Below, piece after piece: positions 19,729 through 31,185 of a DNA stretch of 64,000 nt. Location: contig JBHGNT010000015.1 in assembly GCA_043228905.1 (NCBI GenBank), positions 18,290,001-18,354,000 on the forward strand, written 5' to 3'. The stretch is from Azolla caroliniana (taxonomy: Eukaryota; Polypodiophyta). The first letter of the stretch is position 1. Each line of letters opens with the position of its first letter. A program made the position numbers and the translations under genes. The notes under the pieces were generated by a model. The model saw nothing but the letters and a program-made list of their open reading frames with translations, was not told the origin of the DNA and searched no databases.

Positions 19729-20010
19729 TGTTGAAAGCGATGTCGTCAGTGCGGAAGATCAAGAAGCACTCGATTCCTGTTCATTCCCTGCGTATGACAG
19801 AAGGTAGGTCGTTGCACAGAGAGAGAGAGAGAGAGAGACACAAAAGAGTCTTTCTATTGCATAAACAAGAATACAACAACCAACCACACAAAGAGGTTAC
19901 AAGGTCACTATATATAGTGACTGACTTAGGGCAACTACCCTTTATGCTAATTACAGAAATGGCCAAAACGGGATAATGTGAATACGTCCATTATACACAT
20001 GTATTCGACA
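19729..20010 (-). repeat. 3' LTR of C2b
   Basis: 282 bp. On the minus strand it runs TGTCGAATAC to TTTCAACA. Same sequence as 24800-25081. It differs from the C2a LTRs in its tract length and several substitutions, so C2a and C2b are separate subfamily copies. Confidence 0.93.
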
Positions 20011-20203
20011 CTCCCCCGTAATGGGCGTATACATGGGTTATCTGAGATTACAGGTATAGACTTAGGTTCTCGGACATATCAGCTTTGTTCGAGTCGGCAG
20101 GGTCCGAAGGCAGAAGACCGAACTGGTCGGGTCGGAACAGTCGAAGCCGATCATTAAGGAACTGATGTCGGTTGTCGGGAACCATTCTGCTCTGTGTCCG
20201 GCT

Positions 20204-23200
20204 CTAACCGGACTGGTTTGTCGTTACGCCCATCTGATGCCGAAGAGACCGAAAACGGTCTGCCGAAAGACATTTGGTCATTCCATCTGCGACATTGTCG
20301 GTTGTGGATATTTTCTCTAGACCGATTTTCCCTGAGATGACGCAGTCCCGAACGAAGTGATATCGAACGTCGATATGTTTGGAGGCGTTGTGGTGAACCG
20401 GATTTTTCGACAAGGCAACAGCACCTTGACTGTCGCTGTAGACAACTGGAGCCGAGTCATGGTCGACTTGTCGAAACGTGTGCGCCAGCCGACCGAGCCA
20501 CAAAGCTTCTTTTGCTGCGTCGGACGCAGCTACATATTCTGCTTCGGTCGTTGAGGTTGCTGTGCACTCTTGAAGTTTCGACTTCCACGAGATTGCTCCA
20601 TTGCCGAATTTGAAGCAGTATCCGGTTGTTGATTTCCGACTGTCTATACAGCCGGCGAAGTCCGAGTCGGTGTAACCGACTACGCCTGAGGTTCGGTTCG
20701 GACCGAAAAGAATGCCGTGATCTTTTGTGCCAGCCAGATATCTGAACACATGCTTGACTGCGTTCCAATGCGATCGGCCAGGATTGTGCATAAATCTGCT
20801 GACGACTCCTACGGCGTGAGAAATATCAGGCCGTGTCGCGACCATCAGGTACATAAGGGAGCCGACTGCCGGTGCATACGGTACCGACTTCATATCTTCC
20901 CCCTCCGGACCGGATGTCGGGCAGTCTCGCTGAGAGAGCCGAAGATTCATGGGGAGCGGGGTTGAAGCAGATTTGGCTGATTGCATGTTGAAGCGTTCCA
21001 AGACACGTCCGATATAGTCGGTCTGAGACAAAAAAAGATGTCGTTTATCGCGATGCCGACTAATCTTCATGCCAAGGATGTGTCGTGCCGGACCGAGGTC
21101 CTTCATGGCAAACTTCAACCGCAGTTGCCGAATGAGATCGGTGAGTTCGCCCGCGTGGCGTCCAGAGATTAGCATGTCGTCCACGTAGATGATGAGGAAG
21201 ATGGGTGATCCATCTTGAGCTGTGTTGGTGAAGAGACAATGGTCCTCACCGCTTTTGGAGAAGCCGATCGATTGGATGAAGTCGTCGAACTTCTTGTACC
21301 ATTGTCGTGGTGCCTGTTTGAGGCCGTATAGACTCTTCCTGAGTCGGCAGACTAGATGTTCTTGGCCGGTGGCCACGAAGCCTTTCGGCTGCTCCATATA
21401 AATTTCCTCGTCAAGATCACCATGGAGGAATGCTGTTTTGACATCTAGCTGAATCAGCTCCAAGTTGTCGGCTGCCACTACGCCGAGTAGGAAACGAAGG
21501 GTTGTCATTTTCACCACTGGTGAAAAAATCTCGTCGAAGTCGACGCCGTATTCTTATCGGAAGCCCTTCGCAACCAATCTGGCCTTGTACTTTGGGGTGG
21601 TCGAATCAGACGTCTCTTTTAGTCGATAGACCCACTTGCAAGGAAGAGCACGTCGGTTCCTCGGTAATTCGACCAAATCCCAAGTCTTGTTTGCCCGAAT
21701 GGAGTGCATTTCCGACTCCATCGCCAGATGCCAGGTGGCTGAATCGACAGATGTCGATGCTTCTTCGTAAGACGTCGGTTCGCCGGCGTCGGTGAAGAAA
21801 ATTCCAGGAGAATATCTCTCCGGAGGTTGCGACAGTCTCTCGGATCGTCGAAGTAGGATTGGACTGGTCGCATCGGGTATCGAGGTCGGATGGTCCGAAA
21901 CCGAATCATTCGGCTGTGCCGAGTCAGAGTTGTCTGAGTCGGTAGTGTAAGGTTCAGCTACCCGTGAAGCTGACCGTGTGTTGAGAGCGGGGCCTTCTTG
22001 AAGGGTCGGCACATCGGAAAATGTTACCCTTCGGACTTCGATCGGTTTTTCGACAGATGGATTCATAGCCGACTCGTTGAACACAACGTCCGAACTTCGA
22101 ACGATTTGTCTGCGTTCGGGGTCCCAGAGTCGGTATCCCATTTCGCCGTCGGATCCATATCCAAGGAAAATGCATTTCCTGGACCGAGGTGCAAGTTTGC
22201 GGCGATCATCTTTCGGAATAAGGGCATACGCCTCGCATCCGAAGATCCTCAGCTTGTCGTAATTCGGCTTTCTGCCGATCCATAGTTCCTGAGGAATTTG
22301 AAGTCCTAGAGGTCTACTTGGCGACATATTGATTATGTGTACTGCCGTGAGTAGAGCCTCTGCCCAGAAGCCATCCGACAGTTCGGAGTGTTGGAGCATG
22401 GAAACTATCCGTTCTTGGATTGTCCGATTCATTCGCTCTGCAATCCCGTTTTGCTCCGGACTGTGTGGTGCCGTAAATTCACGTCGGATGCCGCGTTGTC
22501 GGCAGAATTTGACGAATTCTTCTGATTTGAACTCTCCCCCATTGTCGGTCCGAAGGCATTTCAGCTTTCGGTCGGTTTGATTTTCCACCATAGCGAGCCA
22601 ATCGGTGAAGATCGAGAAGACCCGATCTTTGGTGCGAATTGGATAAGCCCACACTTTTCGAGTCGAATCGTCAATAAAAGTGACGAAGTAAGATGCACCG
22701 CCTAGGGACTGATGCGGCATTGGGCCACAGACGTCCGAATGGACTAAGTCGAGAGGTCTCGTTTCTCTTGGTGCTGATGTCGGGTGTGATGCGGCTGCTT
22801 GTTTGCCATACTGGCAGTGCTCGCAAAATTGATGGTCCGAGAAGGAGAGTTTGGGGATGTATCCGGCTCTAGATAGGTGCGTGATGCCGGCCTTGCTGAG
22901 GTGTCCCAGTCTTCGGTGCCATAATGATGACACAGGAATATCCACCAAAAACAGGTTACCCTCTCTGAGCGTAACATGTAACGGATACAATGAGTGTATC
23001 TTGGGTCCTCTAGCAAGCAGGAGGTTCCCCCTGTGGAGTGTCCACCCTCCCGAAGAAAAGCCGGCACGAATGCCGTCTTCATCCAGTTGTCCGACTGAGA
23101 TCAATGGCCTTGAGAGCTCGGGTACATGTCGGACATTGTGGAGTACAAGTGTAGAGCCACCTGCAAGGTTGAGCTCTACTGTGCCGATTCCGATGATGTC

Positions 23201-24217
23201 ACAGTGTTGTGAGTTGCCGACCCGAACTGAGTCGGAGTGACGGATCGTATATTGCCGAAATTGGGACCGATGAGGAGTCACATGAAATGACGCACCCGAA
23301 TCCAAGAGCCATGTGCTCGATTCTTCAGTCGTGAGCAGAACTTCTGAGCCGACTGGATTTTCGATTGATAGTATGTTCGGGTCGTCTGGTAGCACATCAG
23401 CTGAGAAGCTGACGTGATTGATCTCCTCATGCCGGCCACTCCTCTTGTTGTTCTTGTTCTTGAGTGCGCGGCAGTCGGCTTTGATGTGTCCGGGTTTCTT
23501 GCAATAGTTGCAGATTCGGTTATCCCGTGACTGGCTCCGTCTTCGCTGATTGTTCGGCGGCCGTGAGGAATCTCTTCCTCGTATGTTCGATCGGTCTGTC
23601 GAACCTTGTACTACGTAAGCGTCGTCTGTTGAGTCTTTGGCGAAAGACTTTCTCCGAGCTGCTTCAGTCAGGATTGCGCTCGTGACTTCGGAGTATTTAA
23701 CAGCCGTGGTTGACGCGTTGCACACGGTTGTGACGAAAGTTTCCCATGATGAGGGAAGGCTGCTCATGAGTATCATTGCTCTGAGTTCATCCTCGATTGC
23801 CGTCCCCTGTGACGAGATTTGGGAGCTTATGCTTTCGTACTCATTGAGGTGTGCTTGAACCGAATCGGATTCTTTCATCCGCAAGTTGTAGAGGCGCCGG
23901 ATCAGAAACATCTTCGTTGCGGCGACCTTCTTTTCGTAAGTGTCCGACAGTGTTTTCCACAGTTCGAATGCTGTCGTACACGATTGCACCGTAAAGTATA
24001 CCGATTCCGATAGGTGCATCCGAATCGTGGCGCGGACGATTCTGTCCAGCTTCTGCCACTCAACTGGTTTGTATCCTTCTGGAGGTTCTTCGTTTTCGAT
24101 GGGATCGATTTGTCCCTTGACTATGAGATAGTCCTGCATTTGCTCTTTCCAGAAGTTGAAGTTCGATCCATCGAACTTTCGTAGACTCATTTCTGACGAG
24201 CCGGATGTTGATGCCAT
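20204..24217 (-). pseudogene. Copia gag-pol polyprotein, C2b, with one premature stop
   Basis: Same domain order and nearly the same residues as the C2a polyprotein, from ATG 24217 to the stop at 20204. A single TAA at 21556-21554 replaces the CAA glutamine codon found in C2a, just before the block EYGVDFDEIFSPVVKM of the reverse transcriptase. The frame is otherwise unbroken on both sides. The product would end after gag, protease and integrase, before most of RT. Readthrough or help from C2a would be needed for movement. Confidence 0.95.
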
Positions 24218-24785
24218 CAAATTCGGTTTTGGTTGACGAGACTCGGTTCGGAGTTGACTGTGAACCTTGTTGGAGTGCAGCCGGTTGGCTCACCCGATAT
24301 CGTTCTAGTCGGATTTGAACCCGAGTCGGTTCGGCTTCGGATATATGTGCCGAATACCGATTATTAAAACCGATTATCTGGACTGATTCTGCTTCGGTTG
24401 ACTGCAGCGACGAGAGAGACAGATCCAACTGATCCTCTCGAATGTCGATCAGCCGGATGAAGCACGAATTGGGGTTGTTGTCTTGAGACCGATCTGCACC
24501 GAGTGGTTACAACGAGCAGCGTTTGGTGACTTCTTCGGATGCCGTTTAACCGAATGGAGCACGATCGTGTCAATGATGCACAAGGGGATTTCACCTCGAG
24601 CGGTTACGATCACAAGGAACAGAGTACGACCTGATGGCTTACTCCAAGCAAAGATGATCTAACGCAATGAGATGCAAACCTGGTTTGTTTTTTTTTTCTT
24701 CTTCTTCTCTCTTCTTCGAATGACGCAGGGAACCGAATGCAGAGACGACGGCCGACAGCGGATTGAAGGACCGACTACTGTGCAG

Positions 24786-24797
24786 GCTCTGATACCA
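24786..24797 (-). other. Primer binding site of C2b
   Basis: TGGTATCAGAGC on the minus strand, two bases from the 5' LTR, as in C2a. Confidence 0.92.
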
Positions 24798-24799
24798 GA

Positions 24800-25081
24800 T
24801 GTTGAAAGCGATGTCGTCAGTGCGGAAGATCAAGAAGCACTCGATTCCTGTTCATTCCCTGCGTATGACAGAAGGTAGGTCGTTGCACAGAGAGAGAGAG
24901 AGAGAGAGACACAAAAGAGTCTTTCTATTGCATAAACAAGAATACAACAACCAACCACACAAAGAGGTTACAAGGTCACTATATATAGTGACTGACTTAG
25001 GGCAACTACCCTTTATGCTAATTACAGAAATGGCCAAAACGGGATAATGTGAATACGTCCATTATACACATGTATTCGACA
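24800..25081 (-). repeat. 5' LTR of C2b
   Basis: 282 bp, matching the 3' copy base for base as far as I can compare, with the TATA palindrome at 24974-24993. Confidence 0.93.
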
Positions 25082-25209
25082 TGGTTTACGCACGTTATAC
25101 TCGGTTTCCGCCTAGGGACAGTTTTCTCCATGACATCCGCCCCCACCTAACTGTGCATCCACCGGTATGCGCCAAAATGAGACTCCTGCCGGAGAAGACC
25201 GGCCCACGC

Positions 25210-25904
25210 TTATCCTTCGTCTTCCGGATCGGCATCCGTCCCGAGCCAGTCGTTGTCGCTATCTGAGTCGCTCGGGTCCGGTTCAGCCTCATGCCGCTTT
25301 TTGAAGGCTTTGATCCTCTTCCCCGCCACCGGTACCGCCATCCTTGTCCACGCTTTGACGATCGGCCTGTGTCCACGCTCCACCTTCCCATTGTCCTCCA
25401 GATTGTACGTCGTGGTGAGCAAGATTTTAATTCCTAGCCGTCCAAACAGCTCTTCCACCTCTTGCGCATCTATTCCCCGCGGTCGGCTACGATCTTCCCA
25501 ACGCACCCGTACCGACATACCACTTATTCGATCAGAAATTGGCACACAGCCGCGGTCGTTTTGCTCTGCAACGCTCGGCCTTCCACCTGGTTCGTCAGGT
25601 CCTCCCGAGCTAGCACCAGATACCGCATCTGCCCTACCCCCATCAGCATCGTCACCAGATCCACCATCCATTTCAAGTGGACGGTCGGAGGGTAGGTCGG
25701 GTGGAGCTCGTCCCGATGTCGGACTATGGAGTGCTCCTGACAGCTTTCGCAAGTCATCACGAATCGATGCTCGTCCCGGTATAGTCCCGGCCACCAGTAC
25801 TTCCCCTTTAGCTTCTTGAATGTGGCCCACGTCCCACGGTGTCCGGCCCAGGGACTCTCGTGGTACGCCGTCAGCAATTCTTCTTGTTCCTCTTTCTTTG
25901 CCAC
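25210..25904 (-). pseudogene. Integrase of G3
   Basis: The frame 25904-25524 has the HHCC zinc-binding domain (YHESPWAGHRGTW ... CESCQEHS) and the start of the core (HLKWMVDLVTMLMGV, LVLAREDLTNQVEGRAL). The overlapping second frame to 25210 supplies the later core, VEELFGRLGIKILLTTTYNL with the glutamate region EDNGKVERGH, and an acidic tail. The frame change lies within about 25500-25530. This enzyme inserts the cDNA. The core is recognisable but interrupted. Confidence 0.75.
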
Positions 25905-26038
25905 TACTCGAAGCGGGATGTCGTCTCTCTTCTTCGGGTGCTTCCATATGCTCTTGTCCCGTAGAAAGAATCAGTACGCTTTCTTCCGAATCCGATTGGC
26001 CTCTTCTTTCGTCCATGCCGCGTCTGGTGTCATTGCCT

Positions 26039-27730
26039 TCAGGAACCCGCCAATCTGGAGCCACTCACCATCGTACTTGCTCTCGTTGAATTTGTTAAAC
26101 GCCGGAGTGCCCCCTTTCTTGTTGTTACGTTGGCTGACCCAAAGAAATCTTCCCCGACTTCCTCGTTATCCGAAACCATGCCGTCCTCGTCACTGAAACA
26201 CGCCCTCGAAAGCATATCGGCCATGGCATTATCTTTTCCGGAGATGTGCCGTATCTCCGAGTTCAGGGACTTGATGTACGCGATCCACTTGAGCATCGCC
26301 AGGTCCGGAGTCGCGCATCCAGAAACCATACCTAGAATCGGTAGGCAGTCCGTCTCGATGATCACTTCCGTCCCGATCAGATAGTCCTTGTCGGCCTTGA
26401 CTACCGAAACGATACCCCAAAGCTCGTGCTTAACTTGGGCATATCCTCGCTGCCGCTCGCTCAATACCTTTGCCCCGAACCGGATCGGGAACCGTATGCC
26501 ATCCTTGTCCTCCTGACTGATTACCCACCCGATCCCGGTCGAGCTCGTGTCTATCGTTACGCAGATGGGAACTTCCTTGCCGTAAACCGCTTCTCGAAGA
26601 GCCGGTGCCGCAGCAAGCGCCTCCTTCATCCTTCGGACCGACTCCGTGTGCTCCGTCCTCCACTCGAACCTACGCCCTTTCTTCAATAGCCCGTAGAGTG
26701 GCTCCGCGACATGCGCATAGTGCGGAATCCAGATGTGGTAGAACGCGCACGCCCCCAAGAATGTGCGGACCTCCGTAACCGACCCGCAGTCGTCCTTCAT
26801 CGCGGAGATGGCTTCTACCTTCGCCAAGGACGGTTTCCGGCCATAGGGCCCGCACAGGTGTCCGACTACCAGGATCTCCAGCTGTCCGAAGGCTGATATT
26901 TCTCCGGAGAAGGTGAGTCGCGCGCTCTCAAGTCTTTGTAGCACCTTCTTGCAATCACAGATGTGATCCGTCACGAACCTCCGGCAACCGTCAGGCCCGA
27001 CAGACTCATCCTTGTCCTCCACCGGACATCCTTTGATCGGTATGTCGTCCAGAAACGGCATGGTGATGTTCGGGATGCAGTCCCTCAACACCTTGTTCAT
27101 CACATTCACCATGTGCGCAACCGAGTTCGTTCCTCCTTGCGGCAGGGTACACATCCGAACTAGGCCGAGAGGAGTCCGCATCATCGTGACATCCCTGCTC
27201 TCTACGGCTAGTTGGAACTAATCGTACCCTGAGTACAGATCCCCGACCAAGTAGATTGACCTCCCTGCAAAGGCCTCCGCGAACTCATCGATGGTCGGTC
27301 CAATACCTGCGTTTCGAATGGTCACCTTGTTGACCGGTTGGTCCTGTATGAAGTGCAGTGTGCCGTTCTTCTTCGGCACGGTAAACCATCGATTCAAATA
27401 TGGGGCACTCGACGGTTCGAGGATGCCCATCTCCACCTTTTGTTTCAGCAGCTCCATCAGCTTTGGGATGTGAGCTCTGGGTACCAGAATCGGCTTGAGA
27501 TTCCACGACACATGCGGTACCGTGAAGATCACCATTGGTTCCACAACCTTCGGGTCTATGCACCCGATCTCCTCCGGTGAGAATGCAAAAGCTTTCTTGT
27601 GCCTCCCGAGCATTCTTCGAAACCGGTCCTCTTCCGCCGGCAGTAGAAAACCACCCCCACCGATCTTGAGCTCTTGTAGCGTTATGTCGGTGAACGTGTG
27701 TCCTATGCTGGCCGGATCTCGTAAACTTGG
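26039..27730 (-). pseudogene. Reverse transcriptase and RNase H of G3
   Basis: RT starts near 27600. Blocks in order: FTVPKKNGTLHFIQD, TIDEFAEAFAGRSIYLVGDL, a nonsense codon TAG at 27220-27218 directly after YSGYD, TPLGLVRMCTLPQGGTNS, and the catalytic PFLDDIPIKG (FLDD in place of YVDD, common in gypsy). RNase H follows: CVTIDTSSTGIGWVI, VIIETDCLPI, ISGKDNAMADMLSRA. The sequence strongly recalls gypsy RTs of basidiomycete fungi. That is memory-based and needs a database search. Confidence 0.8.
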
Positions 27731-28187
27731 GTCCGACCCCCTTTATCCGTAACTCGCTGCCCTCCGGCAAGGGTACCGCGACTAGCCTCACCTTCCGGTC
27801 CACAGTCTTGTACTTCGTATCCACTCGGGCCGTCTGATCCGACTCGAGTCCACAACCGAATTCGGCGATGACTTCGTACATCCTTTCCGAGCATACTGGA
27901 ATCGTCCGGTTCGCATTAAGGCCTTCTCCGAACACCTCCCGTAACTTCCCCAAGGTGTCGCCAAAAGAGACCGCCTCCACAACTCCGCTGATTTCTTCTT
28001 CAGGCCCGACGACTCCGCATGCCCGGAGTCGCTCCTCTGCCCGTTTCTTTTCGTGGCCTACTACGCCGGCTACCGTGCAACCACCGCTATCAGAAAACCA
28101 AAATTTCCTACCTATGGTACAGGTCTTTTTGCCTATAGTACATTTGTGGGGTTTTTCCGAGCTATCCGGACTATCGCGGCCCCACAC
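27731..28187 (-). pseudogene. Protease-RT linker of G3
   Basis: Frame from 28187 with VVGPEEEISGVVEAVSFGD, ERMYEVIAEFGCGLE and VRLVAVPLPEGSELRIKGVG. The first two blocks are shared with the G2-b remnant at 6470-6600. The frame leaves the RT frame near 27720. No known domain is recognised. Confidence 0.55.
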
Positions 28188-28306
28188 CTTGATAGCCCTC
28201 TCTAAAAATCCCCTCGGTTTTCGGCACCGAGGGTCTCGCGGTTGTGCTCATGGTTTGGTCGCACTGTTAGGAACTGAACCGAGTGACGCCCATCCTGGCT
28301 CTTGAC

Positions 28307-28705
28307 TCATGCATATGTCGAACCGTTGTCCAGCACCTTTGTCTCCATGCGCGCCGCCGTGATGTATGGTTCTCCGAGTATCACCGGATGCGAGGACGTC
28401 TCCTGCACGAAGAAGTGTTCGTCGATCTCGATGTCGCCAAGTTTCACTCGTACGTTTGGGCAGGCTCCATGTAGCTCTTCTGTGGTGTGCGTTGCTGCCC
28501 GTATCTTCCACCCGTGCTTGGTGTTGATCGGCCACTTTCCCTTCTTGTAGAAGTCCATGGACATCAGGTTGATCTCCGAACCATAGTCTACCAACGCTAC
28601 CACCGGCTCTTGAACGTCCCCGATCCAAACATGGGTTTTCGTAGTGGCCCTAGCCCAATGTAGCCTCGAGTAGTGGCTTTCCGCCAACTCGTCCTCCAGG
28701 GCCAT
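28307..28705 (-). pseudogene. Retropepsin-like protease region of G3
   Basis: 133 residues: ESHYSRLHWARATTKTHV, then VVALVDYGSEINLMSMDFYK, where the active-site triad reads D-Y-G in place of D-S/T-G, then GKWPINTKHGWKIRAA, HFFVQETSSHPVILGEPY and METKVLDNG. G2-b has N-H-G at the same place. The same HGSEINLMS type of motif is what I remember from fungal gypsy elements. Confidence 0.65.
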
Positions 28706-29183
28706 GTCTTCTAGGTGCGTCGTTCACACCTCCACCGACTTCTCCAGCTCCGGTTCCGTTGAAAGCCTTTTCCGCTTTACCAAGTCTACGATGGAGTCGT
28801 GGAATTCCTTCTTGGCGATACCGAGCACTTCCCTCCGCGACAATTCCACTTTGCTGTCGAGGATCCGTCCTCCAGGACCTTCCGTAGGTCCGTGGTCCTT
28901 TCGATCTCCGTGCTCAACCGATAACTGGCCTTCTTGGCCTTGTCCGGCGCACCGAATCCACCTACATCACTCTGCTTCGGCCCGAACCGGGTCTCATACC
29001 GTTGCGAGGGTTCGGCCCCCCCGGTATTTCCCACTCGCTTGTCTTCCACCAAAACCTCGTAGTTCTCGCACGCGGCTTCCACGAAGCCCGTCTTCTCTTC
29101 AACCGGGTCACTCCACCCTGTTACCTCCCGAACCTGTCTTTCCGCGTGGTCCGCTTCCTCTTTCCTTAGTCGTACGTCGGACT
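28706..29183 (-). pseudogene. gag C-terminal part of G3
   Basis: The minus strand encodes LRKEEADHAERQVREVTGW, then SYRLSTEIERTTDLRKVLED. After a frameshift near 28870 it gives LGIAKKEFHDSIVDLVKRKR, a block also present in G2-b. A TGA at 28726-28724 separates it from protease. Beyond 29183 similarity stops abruptly. Confidence 0.6.
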
Positions 29184-29236
29184 ATTTTAGAGGATTAGAT
29201 GCTTGCACACTTTCCAAGAAAAGAAGTACACGCGTC

Positions 29237-29689
29237 ATGACTCGACAAATCTTGAACCCTAACTTTCCATCTTCACATAAGCAGGAAGCAAGTCACTTTT
29301 CTGCACATTTTAGAAAATCTTCACAAATTGTCTGCTCTCCTCGCTCCCATCTCTCTTCTCACTCACCTTGCCATCACAGAAGCTCTACTGCTCGAACCTT
29401 CCCACTGAAACGTTCCCCTCGGTCATCTCAACCCGTCCTCGAAGAGATGACGATTGACATCTCCCTAACCCTGTGGCAGTGGCTCCACGACAAAGGCCTT
29501 GTAGGCTACATACGGGTGGCAAAGGCACCACTTCACCCAAACACACAGGAGATGGCAAAGAAGCTAAATATCGACACCATCACAAATGCCAGCATCAAGA
29601 AGAAGTTGGGTTTGTTTGGAGATAGGGAACGTTGTCATGAAGATCCGTCTCTATGTGCGGATCGTGAGGCGGAACCGCCGAGGTTCTGA
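29237..29689 (+). CDS. Hypothetical ORF, 150 codons
   Basis: Not recognised. The N-terminal third is Ser/His/Arg-rich and looks like untranslated sequence read through. An internal Met at 29447 starts a more protein-like part: ISLTLWQWLHDKGLVGYIRV, then ASIKKKLGLFGD and a charged end. It sits just right of the truncated G3. It could be a fragment of a retroelement gag, a first exon, or chance. Confidence 0.25.
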   Translation: MTRQILNPNFPSSHKQEASHFSAHFRKSSQIVCSPRSHLSSHSPCHHRSSTARTFPLKRSPRSSQPVLEEMTIDISLTLWQWLHDKGLVGYIRVAKAPLHPNTQEMAKKLNIDTITNASIKKKLGLFGDRERCHEDPSLCADREAEPPRF

Positions 29690-29906
29690 ACCGGAAAGAC
29701 TTGAAGCACCCACTAGCTTTAGCGAGAAAGGATTTAAGATAGTTTGAGGGAGAGAGATTGAGATGGCGAAAGAGAGATAGAGAGTGAGAGAGATAAGATC
29801 AAACTTTTAACTTTAGATTCGAGAGACAAGATATATCATCAATTGGAGAACGGATTTTTCTTCTTCTTAAATTCTTGAATCAAAACATAACCCCCCCCCC
29901 CCCCCC
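29690..29906. other. Non-coding stretch with poly-C tract
   Basis: GA-rich sequence (29745-29800), AT-rich sequence and a homopolymer of about 18 C (near 29890-29907). No gene seen. Confidence 0.5.
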
Positions 29907-30325
29907 TTTTACATTCTAATTTTTTTACCTTTCAATTTTACATTCCTTTCCTACCATCTGTCTCTTGGATCCCACGTTGGTTCTAAACGCAACTGCCCAA
30001 GTCTCTAGATGGAGTGTCCTACATGGGTATCACCATCGTCCATCTCTTGGGTCTCACGTTGGCTTTCTACAACTGCCCAAGTCTCCGGAACATGTGTGCT
30101 CCTCACATAGACACTCCTTTTACATTCTCTTTTTTTACCTTTCAATTTTTACATTCGTTTCCTACCATCTGTCTCTTGGGTCCCACGTTGGTTCTCAACG
30201 CAACTGCCCAAGTCTCTAGATGGAGTGTCCTACATGGGTATCACCACCGTCCATTTCTTGGGTCTCACGTTGGCTTTTTGCAACTACCCAAGTCTCCGGA
30301 ACATGTGTGCTCCTCACATAGACAC
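29907..30325 (+). repeat. Tandem duplication of ~210 bp
   Basis: Two head-to-tail copies (about 29907-30117 and 30118-30325). Both run from TTTTACATTCT through CTACCATCTGTCTCTTGG, the block AACTGCCCAAGTCTCTAGAT and CTCCGGAACATGTGTGCTCC. Copies differ by a few substitutions. No coding function is seen. Confidence 0.9.
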
Positions 30326-31185
30326 AAAGATAATAGCTTTTGCTCTGCCTTATATATGGTGGGTTCCTTATTTGTCCTGTCTATGTGGGATATCACATAT
30401 TTTTCTCTTCTTCTTTGCAAACTTCATACCCACATAACTTGACACTTAGATGTATGTTTCCTACGTAGTAAAGTACATTCAAAAGCTCTTCAAGACCTCC
30501 ATCTTTTTGTACCAAGATATTAAACTTATTTAATATAGTATCTTTACTATTATTGTTTTATATTTCGTTAGAAGAACCATGCTCAATTTCGTATGTTCCT
30601 TACAAGTTTCACACTACGCCGAAAATCTTCACGACAACGCCACTTCGAGATCCCTCCAGCAAGGGTGCTCGAGCGCTACTTTGGGGAATACTCCATCTTG
30701 GCCAAAGCCTACAGGACACGGTATGCGCGTGATCCTTTCTTTCGCGAAGTCGCAAAGTTCTTACTTGAAGTAGGATGCGTACACACCAACGCATACGGGA
30801 TGCCTAAACAGAAAGCTGGCATCGTCAAGGCTACCAAGTGACCCCGGCTATACCTCCACATGCACAGACAACGAAGTAAGGGGGGAACCAGGGGAAGAAT
30901 TACTATGGGAGTTTCCCATCGATACCATAGAGCAAGCACCACAAGCTCAAACGCAAGCAGCAACGTCGGAATCAACAGAGCCCAAACACCTGTCGGGACC
31001 TGTCTCCATGAAACCAAGCCTAGAGTAGGAGTCTGATCTGGCCAAGCCATTTAACGTAGCAACAACTCCAGTCCCGGCTAGTAGGGGCGATCACCCAGAA
31101 CCCAATATCCTTGATATTTTCGACGAGGAATAAAGGGTGATAGTGGGTCTGAAGTGCTCGAGCATTGTCCCACAGGTGTTCCAGG
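30326..31185. other. Unassigned sequence before the G1'-type LTR
   Basis: 30326-30590 is AT-rich with nothing recognised. A short frame (30593-30841) reads PPARVLERYFGEYSILAKAY and AYGMPKQKAG and then stops. The rest is relatively GC-rich, without a long frame or a clear polypurine tract before the LTR at 31186. It could be decayed 3' interior of G1' or a truncated exon. Confidence 0.3.

Larger units (their letters stand above)
19729..25081 (-). mobile_element. Complete copia element C2b, TSD TGGTT
   Basis: 5353 bp on the minus strand with 282-bp LTRs at 24800-25081 (5') and 19729-20010 (3'), PBS 24786-24797 and PPT 20011-20023, flanked by TGGTT at 19724-19728 and 25082-25086. By eye the two LTRs are identical, including the GA tract, so the insertion is very young. 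The coding region is nearly the same as C2a but has one nonsense codon. Confidence 0.95.
19095..25135 (-). repeat. 3' LTR of G3, split by C2b
   Basis: The LTR pieces are 25135-25082 and 19728-19095, about 683 bp once C2b and one TSD are removed. Minus-strand start is TGTCATGGAG; the end ...AACGCGACA lies against the broken integrase of G1'. A TATA box (GGCTATAAAAGAG, about 19550) and a CA tract (19342-19360) are visible. Confidence 0.7.
19095..29183 (-). mobile_element. Fungal-like Ty3/gypsy element G3 (5' truncated, holds C2b)
   Basis: Minus-strand element. The 3' LTR (19095-25135, interrupted by C2b) has mirrored ends TGTC/GACA, with a polypurine tract (25136-25147). Going upstream: integrase (25210-25904), RNase H and RT (26039-27720), a linker (to 28187), protease (28307-28705) and gag (to 29183). 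The gag N-terminus and 5' LTR are missing; sequence changes to unrelated DNA at about 29183. Several stops and frameshifts make it non-autonomous today. Confidence 0.8.
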
